From: Bradyrhizobium lablabi
GTDB lineage: Bacteria > Pseudomonadota > Alphaproteobacteria > Rhizobiales > Xanthobacteraceae
NCBI RefSeq assembly: GCF_018131005.1
Contig: NZ_JAFCJK010000003.1
Location: forward strand, 1 to 64,000
Direction: 5' to 3'
Length of the DNA: 64,000 bases
A program made the translations under genes and the position numbers. Below the pieces are notes generated by a model. The model searched no databases, was not told where the DNA came from, and saw nothing but the letters and a program-made list of their open reading frames with translations. Shown piece by piece: positions 27,200 through 35,828 of this stretch (the first letter of the stretch is position 1; every line of letters starts with the position of its first letter).

Positions 27200-28759
27200 T
27201 CACTCCGGAAGGCCTGCTTTGCGGAGTCCATCGGTGAACTTGGCGAGGTCTTCCGGCCGGCGAAAGGGTGCCAGATCCCTGACATTGGCGCTGCGCAAAT
27301 CGGGACTGAGCTCGCGCACGCGTGCCATGGCTTTCTGTGCCTGCCCGAGCTGCCCTGCCAACGCGTTGCTGGCTGCCGATACGCAGGCCGAGTGCAAGAA
27401 AGTCGGATTCTCCCGAATACCCATTTCGGCATATGACGAAGCCAGATCGTATCGGCTTGCGATGAAATGAGCATACGCCATGCCTCCGTGGATGCTCATT
27501 TGCTCGAACGGATTCAGGCGCCGGGCCCGCGCCAGGTGATCGAGAGCCAACTCCGGCTCACCTCTCCAAACCCTCACCCAGCCACTCAGCGTCCAGGTTT
27601 GCGCTGCGTTCGGATTGAGCGCCAGTCCCCGATCCACGAAAGCCACGGCATCGTCGAACTCGCGCGCGATGCCGGCATATGCATAGGCCGCCATGCCCAG
27701 CGCCACCGGATCGTCTCCGCCGAGGTCCACGGCTTTCCGGGCGAGCCGCATGGCTTCGGCACCCTCCTGCACAGGCTCGATCATCCAGCCACGCGCCTTT
27801 CGCACCACGATGCTGTACGCGGCGATACCATAGGCGCAGGCCAGAGCGCGGTCGAGCTCGATCGCCTTGCAGAATAGCTGGAACGCCTCGCGGTTCGCTT
27901 GCGCGTTCATCCGGCGGAGTTTCGCCAGTCCGCGCAGGTAATAGTCATACGCGCCCAGGTTTTCGGTCGGCTTGCGGGCGGCCCGCTTGATCTCCTCGAC
28001 TTGCACCTTCGGGGTGATTGCACCCACGACGCTGGTGGTCACATGGTCCTGCAGCTCGAACACATCCTCGAGCGCTCCCTCGAAGCGATCCGCCCACAGC
28101 AGTGCGCCGGTCTGGGCATCGATAAGCTGGCCGGCGATGCGAACCCGATTGCCGGCCTTGCGCACACTGCCCTCGAGCAGGTAGCGCACCCCAAGCTCGC
28201 GACCGACCTGCTTCACGTCGATGGCGCGGCCCTTGTACGTCAGACTCGAATTGCTTGCGATGACGAACAGCCAGTGAAAGCGTGACAAAGCAATCGTGAT
28301 GTCCTCGACGACGCCGTCGGCGAAATACTCCTGCTCCGGATCGGCGCTCAGATTCTGGAAGGGCAGCACGGCAATCGAGGGCTTGGTGGGGAGCGCCAAA
28401 ACCGGCGGCGGCTCCGTCGCATTGCCGGTGACTGCCGGGACTGCGGGCCGTTTGACTTCCACCTGTCCGACAAAACGGAAGCCTTTGCGCGGCAGTGTCT
28501 TGATGAGGCGCTGCTCCTCACCGGAATCACCAATCGCGCTGCGCGCGACATTCAGTCGCGTCGTCAGCGCGGCGTCGGATACGGCGCGGTCGTTCCAGAC
28601 GTGTTTGATGAGGTCGTCCTTGCTCACGACCCGCTCGCGGTTGCGGATCAGGTAGTCGAGCAGATCGAACACCTGTGGCGCTACGGAAACGATCTCCGTC
28701 CCGCGGCGCAGCTCGCGAAGGTCAGTGTCAAAAGCGTATGCCTCGAAGAGATACCGCAC
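27200..28759 (-). CDS. OmpR-type winged-helix protein with TolB-like and TPR domains
   Basis: The 519-residue protein begins with an OmpR/CadC-type DNA-binding domain (residues 1-100: LRRGTEIVSVAPQVFDLLDY, SKDDLIKHVWNDRAVSDAAL, and the wing LIKTLPRKGFRFVG). A Pro-rich linker leads to a TolB-amino-like domain (about 130-260: SIAVLPFQNLSADPEQEYFA, LGVRYLLEGSVRKAGNRVRI and ADRFEGALEDVFELQD). The C-terminus has TPR-like repeats (FCKAIELDRALACAYGIAAY, VDRGLALNPNAAQTWTLSGW and ARRLNPFEQMSIHGGMAYAH). There is no membrane helix, so it is a soluble regulator. Members are common in Bradyrhizobium and are often annotated as cyclase-like only because catalytic relatives share the TolB/TPR part; no cyclase domain exists here. 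Target genes are unknown. Confidence 0.88.
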   Translation of the reverse strand: MRYLFEAYAFDTDLRELRRGTEIVSVAPQVFDLLDYLIRNRERVVSKDDLIKHVWNDRAVSDAALTTRLNVARSAIGDSGEEQRLIKTLPRKGFRFVGQVEVKRPAVPAVTGNATEPPPVLALPTKPSIAVLPFQNLSADPEQEYFADGVVEDITIALSRFHWLFVIASNSSLTYKGRAIDVKQVGRELGVRYLLEGSVRKAGNRVRIAGQLIDAQTGALLWADRFEGALEDVFELQDHVTTSVVGAITPKVQVEEIKRAARKPTENLGAYDYYLRGLAKLRRMNAQANREAFQLFCKAIELDRALACAYGIAAYSIVVRKARGWMIEPVQEGAEAMRLARKAVDLGGDDPVALGMAAYAYAGIAREFDDAVAFVDRGLALNPNAAQTWTLSGWVRVWRGEPELALDHLARARRLNPFEQMSIHGGMAYAHFIASRYDLASSYAEMGIRENPTFLHSACVSAASNALAGQLGQAQKAMARVRELSPDLRSANVRDLAPFRRPEDLAKFTDGLRKAGLPE

Positions 28760-28924
28760 GCTGGCAATTCCTTCGGGTCGCTCGCAGAGGCAACCGGCCT
28801 CTCACCTCGGTTGCAACGCAAGAATAAGCCGCCGATGAGGAAAATGTAAGCTGAATGTCAAGCGCGGCGTCGTGGTCCCTGGTACCCGCTGAAGTACGGA
28901 GCAACGTCTTCGGGAGACACCGCT

Positions 28925-29152
28925 ATGACCATCGTTCACAGCGCGGGTGGATTGGGGCCGACGACCACCTCGGCGAGGCGAACAAGCCTGTTCGAGATTT
29001 GCTGGCTTGCATTGCAAGAGCGGCGCAAACGCCAGAGGATAAGAGCCGACCTGTCCGATCTCAGCTACAGGGAGCTCTTGGACATCGGCATCTCCCGCGG
29101 CGAGATCGAATATGTCGTTTCGAATCCCTCTCTCGACCCGCGCGGTCTTTGA
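28925..29152 (+). CDS. DUF1127 small protein
   Basis: The 75-residue protein ends in the DUF1127 (YjiS-like) motif: WLALQERRKRQRIRADLSDL followed by SYRELLDIGISRGEIEYVV. Short DUF1127 proteins in alphaproteobacteria have been tied to RNA turnover and to phosphate or carbon metabolism. The N-terminal 25 residues are low in information. The ATG follows GGGAGACACC. It is divergent from the winged-helix/TPR gene, with 165 bases between the starts, so shared control is possible. Confidence 0.8.
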   Translation: MTIVHSAGGLGPTTTSARRTSLFEICWLALQERRKRQRIRADLSDLSYRELLDIGISRGEIEYVVSNPSLDPRGL

Positions 29153-29599
29153 CCGGCCGCCCACCGCTCTTGGGCATGCGATCGTACGAATTTGACCGCC
29201 AATTTACAGGCACGCGATAGTCGGCGCGATTTGACGGCCGCCCCTGTCGCGCTGGTCGCCGGCGTGCTGCTGTCTCAAAGAACAGCGATCGCGCGATCTC
29301 TTGCGGGATGCGGTGCACAGCCCGCTCCAGATTTTCCAACCCGACCTGTCCACCTCGACCTGTGTTGATCCGAGCCTGGCGAACGAGACACGAAAGTCGA
29401 TCTTCGCGGAGGCCGCGGACAGTGGCCGGCTGGCGGTCCGGCGCACTCTCCGGCGCCCATCCATCGCTTGACATCGGCAGGCAATCCACCGACAGGTGGG
29501 TCGCCTCCGTCTTCGAGAGCTAAAGCTGCCGTGGACAAGTCACCGCTTTTGCTCTTCGCAATAACGGAACGCCAAGAAACCGGAAATGGGAGCCGCACG
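29153..29599. other. non-coding gap before the decarboxylase gene
   Basis: No gene supported. A minus-strand frame over 29061-29489 contains the fragment VGLENLERAVHRIPQEIARS, but it lacks a ribosome-binding site and the sequence around it is basic low-complexity. The decarboxylase frame is open back to 29468, but conserved sequence and a GGGAG site place its start at 29600. Confidence 0.35.
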
Positions 29600-31228
29600 A
29601 TGTCGTCCCGCAAGCCTGCCGCCACGAAGAACAAGGCCCTCACCGTCAAGGACGCGACCTTCGACCTGTTGCGCGCCTTCGGCATCAAAAAGGTGTTCGG
29701 CAATCCCGGCTCGACCGAGTTGCCGTTCCTGAGCGACTGGCCCGACGACATCGATTACGTGCTCGGCCTGCAGGAGGCCTCCGTGGTCGGCATGGCTGAC
29801 GGCTATGCGCTGGCGACTCGCAATGCCGGCTTCGTCAATCTGCATTCAGCGGCCGGCGTCGGCAACGCGCTCGGCAACATCTACAACGCCTACCGCAATC
29901 AGACGCCACTCGTGATCACTGCGGGCCAGCAGGCGCGCTCGATCATGCCGCTGCAAGCCTTCCTCTACGCCGAGCGGGCGAGCGAATTTCCGCGGCCGTA
30001 CGTGAAATTCGCCGTCGAGCCTGCGCGCGCCGAGGACGTGCCGGCCGCGATCGCCCGCGCCTATTACGTCGCGATGCAACCGCCCTGCGGGCCGACTTTC
30101 GTTTCGGTGCCGATCGACGACTGGACAAAGGCAACGCAGCCGATCGAGGCACGCCAGCTCAGCCGCGAGATCGGGCCCGATCTGTCCGCGATGACGGCGT
30201 TGGCCACCGCACTCGGCGAAGCCAAGCGCCCTGCGCTCGTCGTCGGCCCCGCCGTCGATCGCGCAGAGGCCGTGGACCTCATGGTGAAGGTCGCCGAGAA
30301 ATGCAAGGCCGCGGTCTGGGCCAGCCCGTTCTCGGCACGCTGCTCGTTCCCCGAGCGCCATCCGCAGTTTGCCGGCTTCCTGCACGCCGCGCCCGGGCAG
30401 CTTTCCGATGCGCTGCGCGACTACGACCTCGTGGTCGTGGTCGGCGCGCCGGTGTTCACCTTCCATGTCGAGGGCCATGCGGCGATCTTCGATGGATCGA
30501 CCGCGATCTTCCAGATCACCGACGATCCCGACGCCGCCGCGATGACGCCCGTGGGCCAGAGCATCATCGCAACCATGAAGCCCGCGCTGTCGGCGCTGCT
30601 CGGGATATTGCCCGAGACGACGCGCGCCGCGCCCGCCGGCCGAGTGCCGCCGCCGGCGCCGAAGGCTGGTGATCCGATCCCGGCCGAGTATGCGCTGCAT
30701 GCTCTGTCCGCCGCGATGGGGCCACAGGACGCGCTGGTCGAGGAAGTGCCCTCGCACCGTCCGCTGATGCAGAAGGTGATGCCGATGCGCGGCCAGGATA
30801 GCTTCTACACCATGGCAAGCGGCGGCCTCGGCTACAGCCTGCCCGCCGCGGTCGGCGTGGCGCTCGGCCGTCGGGAAGGCCGCACCGTCTGCCTGATCGG
30901 CGACGGGTCGGCGATGTATTCGATCCAGGCGCTGTGGACCGCGGCCCAGCGCGGACTGCCGCTCACTGTCGTGGTGCTCAACAATTCCGGCTACGGCGCG
31001 ATGCGCTCGTTCAGCCAGGTCATGCAGGTGCGCAACGTGCCGGGGCTGGACCTGCCCGACATCGATTTCGTCAAGCTCGCTGACGGCATGGGTTGTGACG
31101 CGGTGCGGGTGACGAATCCGGCAGATCTGGCGAACGCCTACAAGCGTGGCCTGTCGCACAACGGCGCGAGCCTGATCGAGGTGATGGTGGATTCCGCAGT
31201 GCCGTTGCTTTACGCGCGGAAGGATTGA
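29600..31228 (+). CDS. benzoylformate decarboxylase-like thiamine-diphosphate enzyme
   Basis: A 542-residue enzyme of the acetolactate synthase/benzoylformate decarboxylase superfamily. Ser38 in FGNPGSTELPFLSDWP, Glu59 in GLQEASVVGMADGYA and His82 in NLHSAAGVGNALGN match Ser26, Glu47 and His70 of benzoylformate decarboxylase (mdlC). The middle domain covers about 195-340. The cofactor domain has GDGSAMYSIQALWTAAQ and LNNSGYGAMRSF. The predicted reaction is decarboxylation of an aromatic 2-oxo acid to the aldehyde, as in mandelate breakdown. No mandelate dehydrogenase gene is nearby, so the substrate is uncertain. The ATG at 29600 has GGGAG 7 bases upstream. Confidence 0.87.
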   Translation: MSSRKPAATKNKALTVKDATFDLLRAFGIKKVFGNPGSTELPFLSDWPDDIDYVLGLQEASVVGMADGYALATRNAGFVNLHSAAGVGNALGNIYNAYRNQTPLVITAGQQARSIMPLQAFLYAERASEFPRPYVKFAVEPARAEDVPAAIARAYYVAMQPPCGPTFVSVPIDDWTKATQPIEARQLSREIGPDLSAMTALATALGEAKRPALVVGPAVDRAEAVDLMVKVAEKCKAAVWASPFSARCSFPERHPQFAGFLHAAPGQLSDALRDYDLVVVVGAPVFTFHVEGHAAIFDGSTAIFQITDDPDAAAMTPVGQSIIATMKPALSALLGILPETTRAAPAGRVPPPAPKAGDPIPAEYALHALSAAMGPQDALVEEVPSHRPLMQKVMPMRGQDSFYTMASGGLGYSLPAAVGVALGRREGRTVCLIGDGSAMYSIQALWTAAQRGLPLTVVVLNNSGYGAMRSFSQVMQVRNVPGLDLPDIDFVKLADGMGCDAVRVTNPADLANAYKRGLSHNGASLIEVMVDSAVPLLYARKD

Positions 31229-31248
31229 GGCAAAAACGGTCCGCACCG

Positions 31249-31309
31249 TTATTGCGAGCGAAGCAATCCATGCGTCCCGCGCGCCGAAGGATGGACTGCG
31301 CAATGACGG
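31249..31309. repeat. palindromic intergenic repeat
   Basis: TTATTGCGAGCGAAGCAATC with the following CAT, and ATGGACTGCGCAATGACGG at the right end, form an imperfect inverted repeat about 60 bases long. The pattern (attgcgagcgaagcaatcc) is a widespread intergenic element in Bradyrhizobium and Rhodopseudomonas genomes. Lying between two convergent genes, it may also end transcription. The family assignment is from recall. Confidence 0.6.
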
Positions 31310-31328
31310 TGGATACGTCGCACTGCGG

Positions 31329-32123
31329 TCATTTCCCGTACGTTTCGCGCATCTTGGCCTGGATCTTGGCCATGCCGCCGATCCAGCGGTCGTAATTCTC
31401 GGTCTTCTTGCGCATGTAACCGAGCACCTGCGGGTGCGGGAGGATCAGGAAAATCTCCTGCTCAATGCCCTTCAGCGCGTCCTGCGCGACCTGTTCCGCC
31501 GTCAGGTCTCCGTCGCCGGATTGCGGACCCTTGGGGATCGAGCGCAGCATATTGGTGTCGACGCCTTGCGGGCAGAGGATCGAGACCTTGATGTTATCGG
31601 CGCGGTGCGAGATCGCGAGGTTTTCAGCAAAGCCGACCGCGGCATGCTTGGTTGTCGAATAGGCCGGGCTGCCGACCTGAGAAAGCAGGCCCGCCGCGGA
31701 AATCGTGTTGAGGAAATAGCCGCCGCCGCGCGCCTTCATGCGCGGTACCAAATGGCGGGCCGCGTAGACATGAGCCATCACATGGATCGCCCAGCTCCGC
31801 GACCACGGCTCGTCCGAGGTACCGCCGGCATTTTGCGACATCGGATCGAAACCGCCGCCGATGCCGGCGTTGGAACAGAACAGCGCGATCGGGCCGAACA
31901 TGCGCTCGGTTGCCTCGATAACATGCAGGACGTTCTTCTCCTGCCCGACATCGCATTTGAATGCCGCACCGCCGACCGAGGCCGCAACCCTTTCGGCCGC
32001 ACCGTGATCGAGATCGACCACCACCACTTTTGCGGCGCCCGCTCTATGAAACGCCTCGCACAGCGCCTTGCCGATGCCATTGCCGCCGCCGGTGACCACA
32101 ACAACCTTACCCGCCACCTGCAT
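31329..32123 (-). CDS. short-chain dehydrogenase/reductase
   Basis: A 264-residue classical SDR. The Rossmann loop TGGGNGIG lies at residues 11-18, the NAG motif in [10 protein letters not shown], and the catalytic set is Ser142 (NTISAAG), Tyr155 and Lys159 (YSTTK). Asp after beta2 (VVVVDLDHG) suggests NAD(H) preference. The ATG at 32123 is chosen because GGGAGG lies 6 bases upstream; another ATG directly abuts that site. It is convergent with the decarboxylase gene across the palindromic repeat. Substrate unknown; it could reduce or oxidise an alcohol/ketone in aromatic or lipid metabolism. Confidence 0.9.
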   Translation of the reverse strand: MQVAGKVVVVTGGGNGIGKALCEAFHRAGAAKVVVVDLDHGAAERVAASVGGAAFKCDVGQEKNVLHVIEATERMFGPIALFCSNAGIGGGFDPMSQNAGGTSDEPWSRSWAIHVMAHVYAARHLVPRMKARGGGYFLNTISAAGLLSQVGSPAYSTTKHAAVGFAENLAISHRADNIKVSILCPQGVDTNMLRSIPKGPQSGDGDLTAEQVAQDALKGIEQEIFLILPHPQVLGYMRKKTENYDRWIGGMAKIQAKMRETYGK

Positions 32124-32234
32124 GGCCATCCTCCCGATATCCTGATCCTGCCGGATCATGATATCGCATCTTTGGCGGACGCATGATTTTTTTGAGGACT
32201 GGTCCCGGGTTGCGGCTGGTATCGTCGCGCCAGC

Positions 32235-32930
32235 TCAGCTCTTCAGCACGAGATCGAGCACCGCGGTATAATGGCAGGCCGCGCCGAGCAGGACGAAGCC
32301 GTGCCAGATCGCGTTCTGGAAGCGCAGCCTTTGCCAGGCGTGGAAGATAACGCCCAGGCTGTACAGAATGCCGCCCGCCAGCACGAAGCCGATCGCCATC
32401 GCCGGCAGCGCTTTCACCACTGCATCATAGAGCATCAGCCCGCTCCAGCCCATGGCGAGATAGAGTCCGACCGAGAGGCGATCGAACCGGCCGGGATAGA
32501 CGAGCTTCAGCACAATCCCGAAAATCGCCACGCACCACACCCCGACCAGCAGTGCGATTGCAAAAAAGCTGTCCTTCAACTGCATGATGAAGGGCGTATA
32601 GGTCGCCGCGATCAGCAAATAGATCGCCGAATGATCGAAGCGGCGCAACACCCATTTGGCGCGCGACACCGGCAAGAGATTGTAGATCGCCGACAGCACC
32701 AGCATGGCAAGCAGGCCCACGACATAGACCGACACCACCGCGACGTCGATCGTGCTGGAATAGATTGCGGTCAGCAAGATCAGCGCAGTCGCCGCGACCA
32801 GCCCGAAGCAGATACCGATGATGTGCACGACGCCGTCGGCGATCAGCTCGGCACGGTCGTAGTTCCAGAGCACGGCGCCGGCCGCATGGATCGAGTCCGA
32901 GGCGAACTGCTTCAGCCGGAAGATCGTCAT
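32235..32930 (-). CDS. haemolysin III / PAQR-family membrane protein
   Basis: A 231-residue seven-helix membrane protein. It shows the three conserved zinc-type motifs of the HlyIII/PAQR family: ELIADGVVHIIGI near the N-terminus, SAIYNLLPVSRAKWVLRRFD and HSAIYLLIAATYTPF in the middle, and NAIWHGFVLLGAACHYTAV at the end. Bacterial members may act as membrane hydrolases or affect membrane lipid homeostasis; the old haemolysin label is not a reliable function. A 111-base gap separates it from the SDR start. Confidence 0.9.
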   Translation of the reverse strand: MTIFRLKQFASDSIHAAGAVLWNYDRAELIADGVVHIIGICFGLVAATALILLTAIYSSTIDVAVVSVYVVGLLAMLVLSAIYNLLPVSRAKWVLRRFDHSAIYLLIAATYTPFIMQLKDSFFAIALLVGVWCVAIFGIVLKLVYPGRFDRLSVGLYLAMGWSGLMLYDAVVKALPAMAIGFVLAGGILYSLGVIFHAWQRLRFQNAIWHGFVLLGAACHYTAVLDLVLKS

Positions 32931-33195
32931 GCCGGGACACTTTCCTTATGCGCAACTAGACGTTGGTATCGCGAGGGCGATCATCCGTTCAAGTCCTGGC
33001 CGCCTTTCCGCTGTCATCATCGCAAAGGCGAGTGATCGGGTATTGTACGGAAGTGGCTTTTTCGTGCGCTTGACATGACTGGGTACCCCGAATGCGCGGG
33101 TCACGACGCAATGCTTGATTTTGGCCCGACAATCGCCACCTTGCGGGTGACCGCCCGCCTCATTTGGCCCTTCCCGCCGGGTTTTCCAGACATTC

Positions 33196-34659
33196 ATGGC
33201 CCTCAGTTTTTCTGACATCGTCGAGGAAGCGCGTCTCTCGGCGCGCGCGCTGCTCGACTACGGTGACAACTTTTTCAATCCCACGGTGCGTCTTGGCGTC
33301 ACCGGATTGTCGCGCGCCGGTAAGACCGTGTTCATCACCGCGCTGGTCCACGGGCTGACGCGGGGCGGCCGTTTCCCGGTGTTCGAGGCCTATGCCTCGG
33401 GGCGCATCGCCCGCGCCTGTCTTGCGCCGCAGCCCGACGATGCGGTGCCGCGGTTCGGCTATGAAAACCACGTCCGCACCCTGATCGAGGAACGGCGCTG
33501 GCCGAATTCGACCACCGACATTTCCGAGCTTCGCCTGGTGATCGACTACCAGCGGCAAAATGGCGCGGACCGCACGCTGACCCTCGATATTGTCGACTAT
33601 CCCGGCGAGTGGCTGCTCGACCTGCCGCTTTTGAACAAGAGCTACGAGCAATGGTCGGCCGAAAGTCTCGCGTTGTCGCGCGAGGCATTGCGCGCCGGGC
33701 TGGCCGCGCCCTGGCACGCGCATCTGAAGACGCTCACGCCGGAAGGCCGCGAGGACGAGCAGGCGGCGCTCAGTGAAGCAAGGCTGTTCACCGATTACTT
33801 GCGCGCCTGCCGCGACGAACGCTTCGCGATGAGCCTGCTGCCGCCCGGCCGCTTCCTGATGCCAGGCAATCTCGCCGGCTCCCCGGCGCTGACATTCGCG
33901 CCGCTCGACGTTCCCGTTGACGGCGGCGCGCCCGACCGCTCGCTATGGGCGATGATGCGGCGGCGCTACGAGGCCTACAAAGACGTCGTCGTGCGCCCGT
34001 TCTTCCGCGATCATTTTGCGCGGCTCGACCGCCAGATCGTACTCGCGGACGCGCTTGCCGCCTTCAATGCCGGACCGGAGGCGCTGCACGACCTCGAGGC
34101 CGCGCTCGCCGGCATCCTCGACTGCTTCCGGATCGGCCGCAGCACGGTGTTGAGCGCGCTGTTCCGGCCGCGGATCGACCGCATCCTGTTCGCGGCGACC
34201 AAGGCCGATCACTTGCATCATCAGAGCCACGACCGGCTGGAGGCAGTGCTGCGGCGGATCGTGGCCAAGGCCGCGGACCGTGCCGAATATGCCGGTGCCG
34301 CGATCGACGTGGTGGCGCTTGCCGCGGTGCGCGCCACGCGCGAGGCTCAGGTACAGCGCGGCCGGGAAAAACTGCCATCCATTCTCGGCACGCCGGCGCC
34401 GGGCGAGATCGCCAATGGCGAGACGCTGGATGGCGAAACGGAGGTTGCGACGTTTCCGGGAGACTTGCCGAGCAATCCCGAGGAGCTGTTCAGGGGTGAA
34501 TTCCGCGGCCTCTCCAGCGCTGCCGTCGAGGCGGCCGACTTCCGCTTCCTGCGCTTCCGCCCGCCGAAGCTGGAGCGCACCGGCGATGAAGAACCCGTTC
34601 TGCCTCACATCCGCCTTGACCGCGCCCTCCAGTTCCTGATCGGAGACAGACTGCAATGA
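33196..34659 (+). CDS. ycjX: YcjX-like P-loop protein (DUF463)
   Basis: A 487-residue cytoplasmic nucleotide-binding protein of the YcjX family. Walker A is GLSRAGKT at 37-44, followed by VFITALVHGLTRGGRFP. Other family features are LTLDIVDYPGEWLLDLPLL (a Walker B/G3-like region), FLMPGNLAGSPALTFAPLD and RIDRILFAATKADHLHHQSH, the last acting as a G4-like TKAD element. The family is GTPase-like and linked to stress responses. It overlaps the ycjF-like gene by 4 bases (ATGA), the conserved pair seen across proteobacteria. Confidence 0.93.
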   Translation: MALSFSDIVEEARLSARALLDYGDNFFNPTVRLGVTGLSRAGKTVFITALVHGLTRGGRFPVFEAYASGRIARACLAPQPDDAVPRFGYENHVRTLIEERRWPNSTTDISELRLVIDYQRQNGADRTLTLDIVDYPGEWLLDLPLLNKSYEQWSAESLALSREALRAGLAAPWHAHLKTLTPEGREDEQAALSEARLFTDYLRACRDERFAMSLLPPGRFLMPGNLAGSPALTFAPLDVPVDGGAPDRSLWAMMRRRYEAYKDVVVRPFFRDHFARLDRQIVLADALAAFNAGPEALHDLEAALAGILDCFRIGRSTVLSALFRPRIDRILFAATKADHLHHQSHDRLEAVLRRIVAKAADRAEYAGAAIDVVALAAVRATREAQVQRGREKLPSILGTPAPGEIANGETLDGETEVATFPGDLPSNPEELFRGEFRGLSSAAVEAADFRFLRFRPPKLERTGDEEPVLPHIRLDRALQFLIGDRLQ

Positions 34660-35687
34660 ACGAGAAGACGCCTCACCGGCGGCCGGCGACGTTCAAGCTC
34701 GACGATCCCGGCGTGGTCGTGATGGATCCGGAGGACACCGGCCGCCTTGCCCGCGGCACGGTGCAGATCGTTCCCGAGGCCGAGCCCGCACAACTGCCGG
34801 TCCCTGTCGATGCGCCGCTCGTGCCGGCGCGCCGCGGCATCGGCTGGGGCGCGATGTTCTGGAGCGCGGTTGCGGGCCTCATACTGCTTGGCACCGGGCT
34901 CGGCGTCGTCAACCTGATCGAGGATCTGTTCGCGCGCAACGAAGGGCTCGGCTTCCTCGGGCTCGGCTTTGCCGTCATCGCAGCGGTGGCGCTGATCGTC
35001 GTGATCGTGCGCGAGGTGTTCGGACTGGCGCGGCTTGCTGCCATCGAGAAGCTGCATCAGCGCGCGGCCGAAGTGCTCATCAGCGACGACCGCCCGGCGA
35101 GCCGGGCGATCGTCGGCGATCTGCTCAAACTCGCGCACCAGACCCCGCAACTGGCGCGCGCCCGCAACACGCTGCAAAGCCATACGGACGATATTATCGA
35201 CGGCGCCGACATGATCCGCCTTGCCGAGCGCGAATTGATGGCGCCGCTGGATGAAGAGGCGCGTCGGCTGGTCTCGTCGGCAGCGCAGCGCGTCTCCGTT
35301 GTCACCGCGGTGAGCCCGCGCGCGATGATCGACGTGCTGTTCGTGTTCGTGGCAAGCTTGCGAATGATCCGGCAATTGGCGCGGCTCTATGGCGGCCGGC
35401 CCGGCGCACTCGGCATGATCCGCCTGATGCGCCACGTGATTGCGCATCTAGCAATCACCGGCGGTATGGCGGCGAGCGACAGCCTGATCCAGCAGATGCT
35501 TGGCCACGGCATTGCAGCAAAGCTGTCGCAGCGGCTCGGCGAGGGCGTGCTCAACGGCCTGTTGACGGCAAGGCTCGGCCTTGCCGCGATCGACGTGACG
35601 CGGCCCCTCCCCTTCACCGCGCTGCCGCGCCCGGCGCTCGCCGACCTCGCCAAGGATCTGTTGCGCAAGAAGGATGACGAGGAGTGA
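34656..35687 (+). CDS. ycjF: YcjF-like inner-membrane protein (DUF697, TIGR01620)
   Basis: A 343-residue protein with a soluble N-terminus, two membrane helices near residues 63-85 and 100-125 (GAMFWSAVAGLILLGTGLGV and FAVIAAVALIVVIVREVFGL), and a C-terminal DUF697 domain (VSPRAMIDVLFVFVASLRMI). It overlaps the YcjX stop and is its functional partner by conserved linkage. The stop is followed within 10 bases by an intergenic inverted repeat that probably terminates both this gene and the convergent glycosyltransferase. Confidence 0.92.
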   Translation: MNEKTPHRRPATFKLDDPGVVVMDPEDTGRLARGTVQIVPEAEPAQLPVPVDAPLVPARRGIGWGAMFWSAVAGLILLGTGLGVVNLIEDLFARNEGLGFLGLGFAVIAAVALIVVIVREVFGLARLAAIEKLHQRAAEVLISDDRPASRAIVGDLLKLAHQTPQLARARNTLQSHTDDIIDGADMIRLAERELMAPLDEEARRLVSSAAQRVSVVTAVSPRAMIDVLFVFVASLRMIRQLARLYGGRPGALGMIRLMRHVIAHLAITGGMAASDSLIQQMLGHGIAAKLSQRLGEGVLNGLLTARLGLAAIDVTRPLPFTALPRPALADLAKDLLRKKDDEE

Positions 35688-35691
35688 GTGG

Positions 35692-35828
35692 CCTCGCCCC
35701 GCTTGCGGGCAGAGGCCGGAGCGCATCGTCAGATGCGACCCGGTGAGGGGAAGTCTCCGCGAGTCGATCTTTCACCGTCTCCGTGGAAACTCCGTTCACC
35801 CCGCCCTCTCGCCGCAAGCGGGGCGAGG
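35692..35828. repeat. pair of inverted intergenic repeats between convergent genes
   Basis: CCTCGCCCCGCTTGCGG (35692-35708) recurs exactly as its reverse complement at 35812-35828, 17 of 17 bases. Both arms carry longer, partly matching flanks (GGTGAGGGG on one, TTCACCCCGCCC on the other), so these look like two copies of one repeat family facing each other. They could fold into a large hairpin ending both flanking genes. The second arm also encodes the last residues of the glycosyltransferase. Confidence 0.7.

Noticed and set aside
29061..29489. 142-codon minus-strand frame beside the DUF1127 gene
   Set aside because: Contains one helix-like stretch but no start signal, no family match that I recognise, and highly basic composition.
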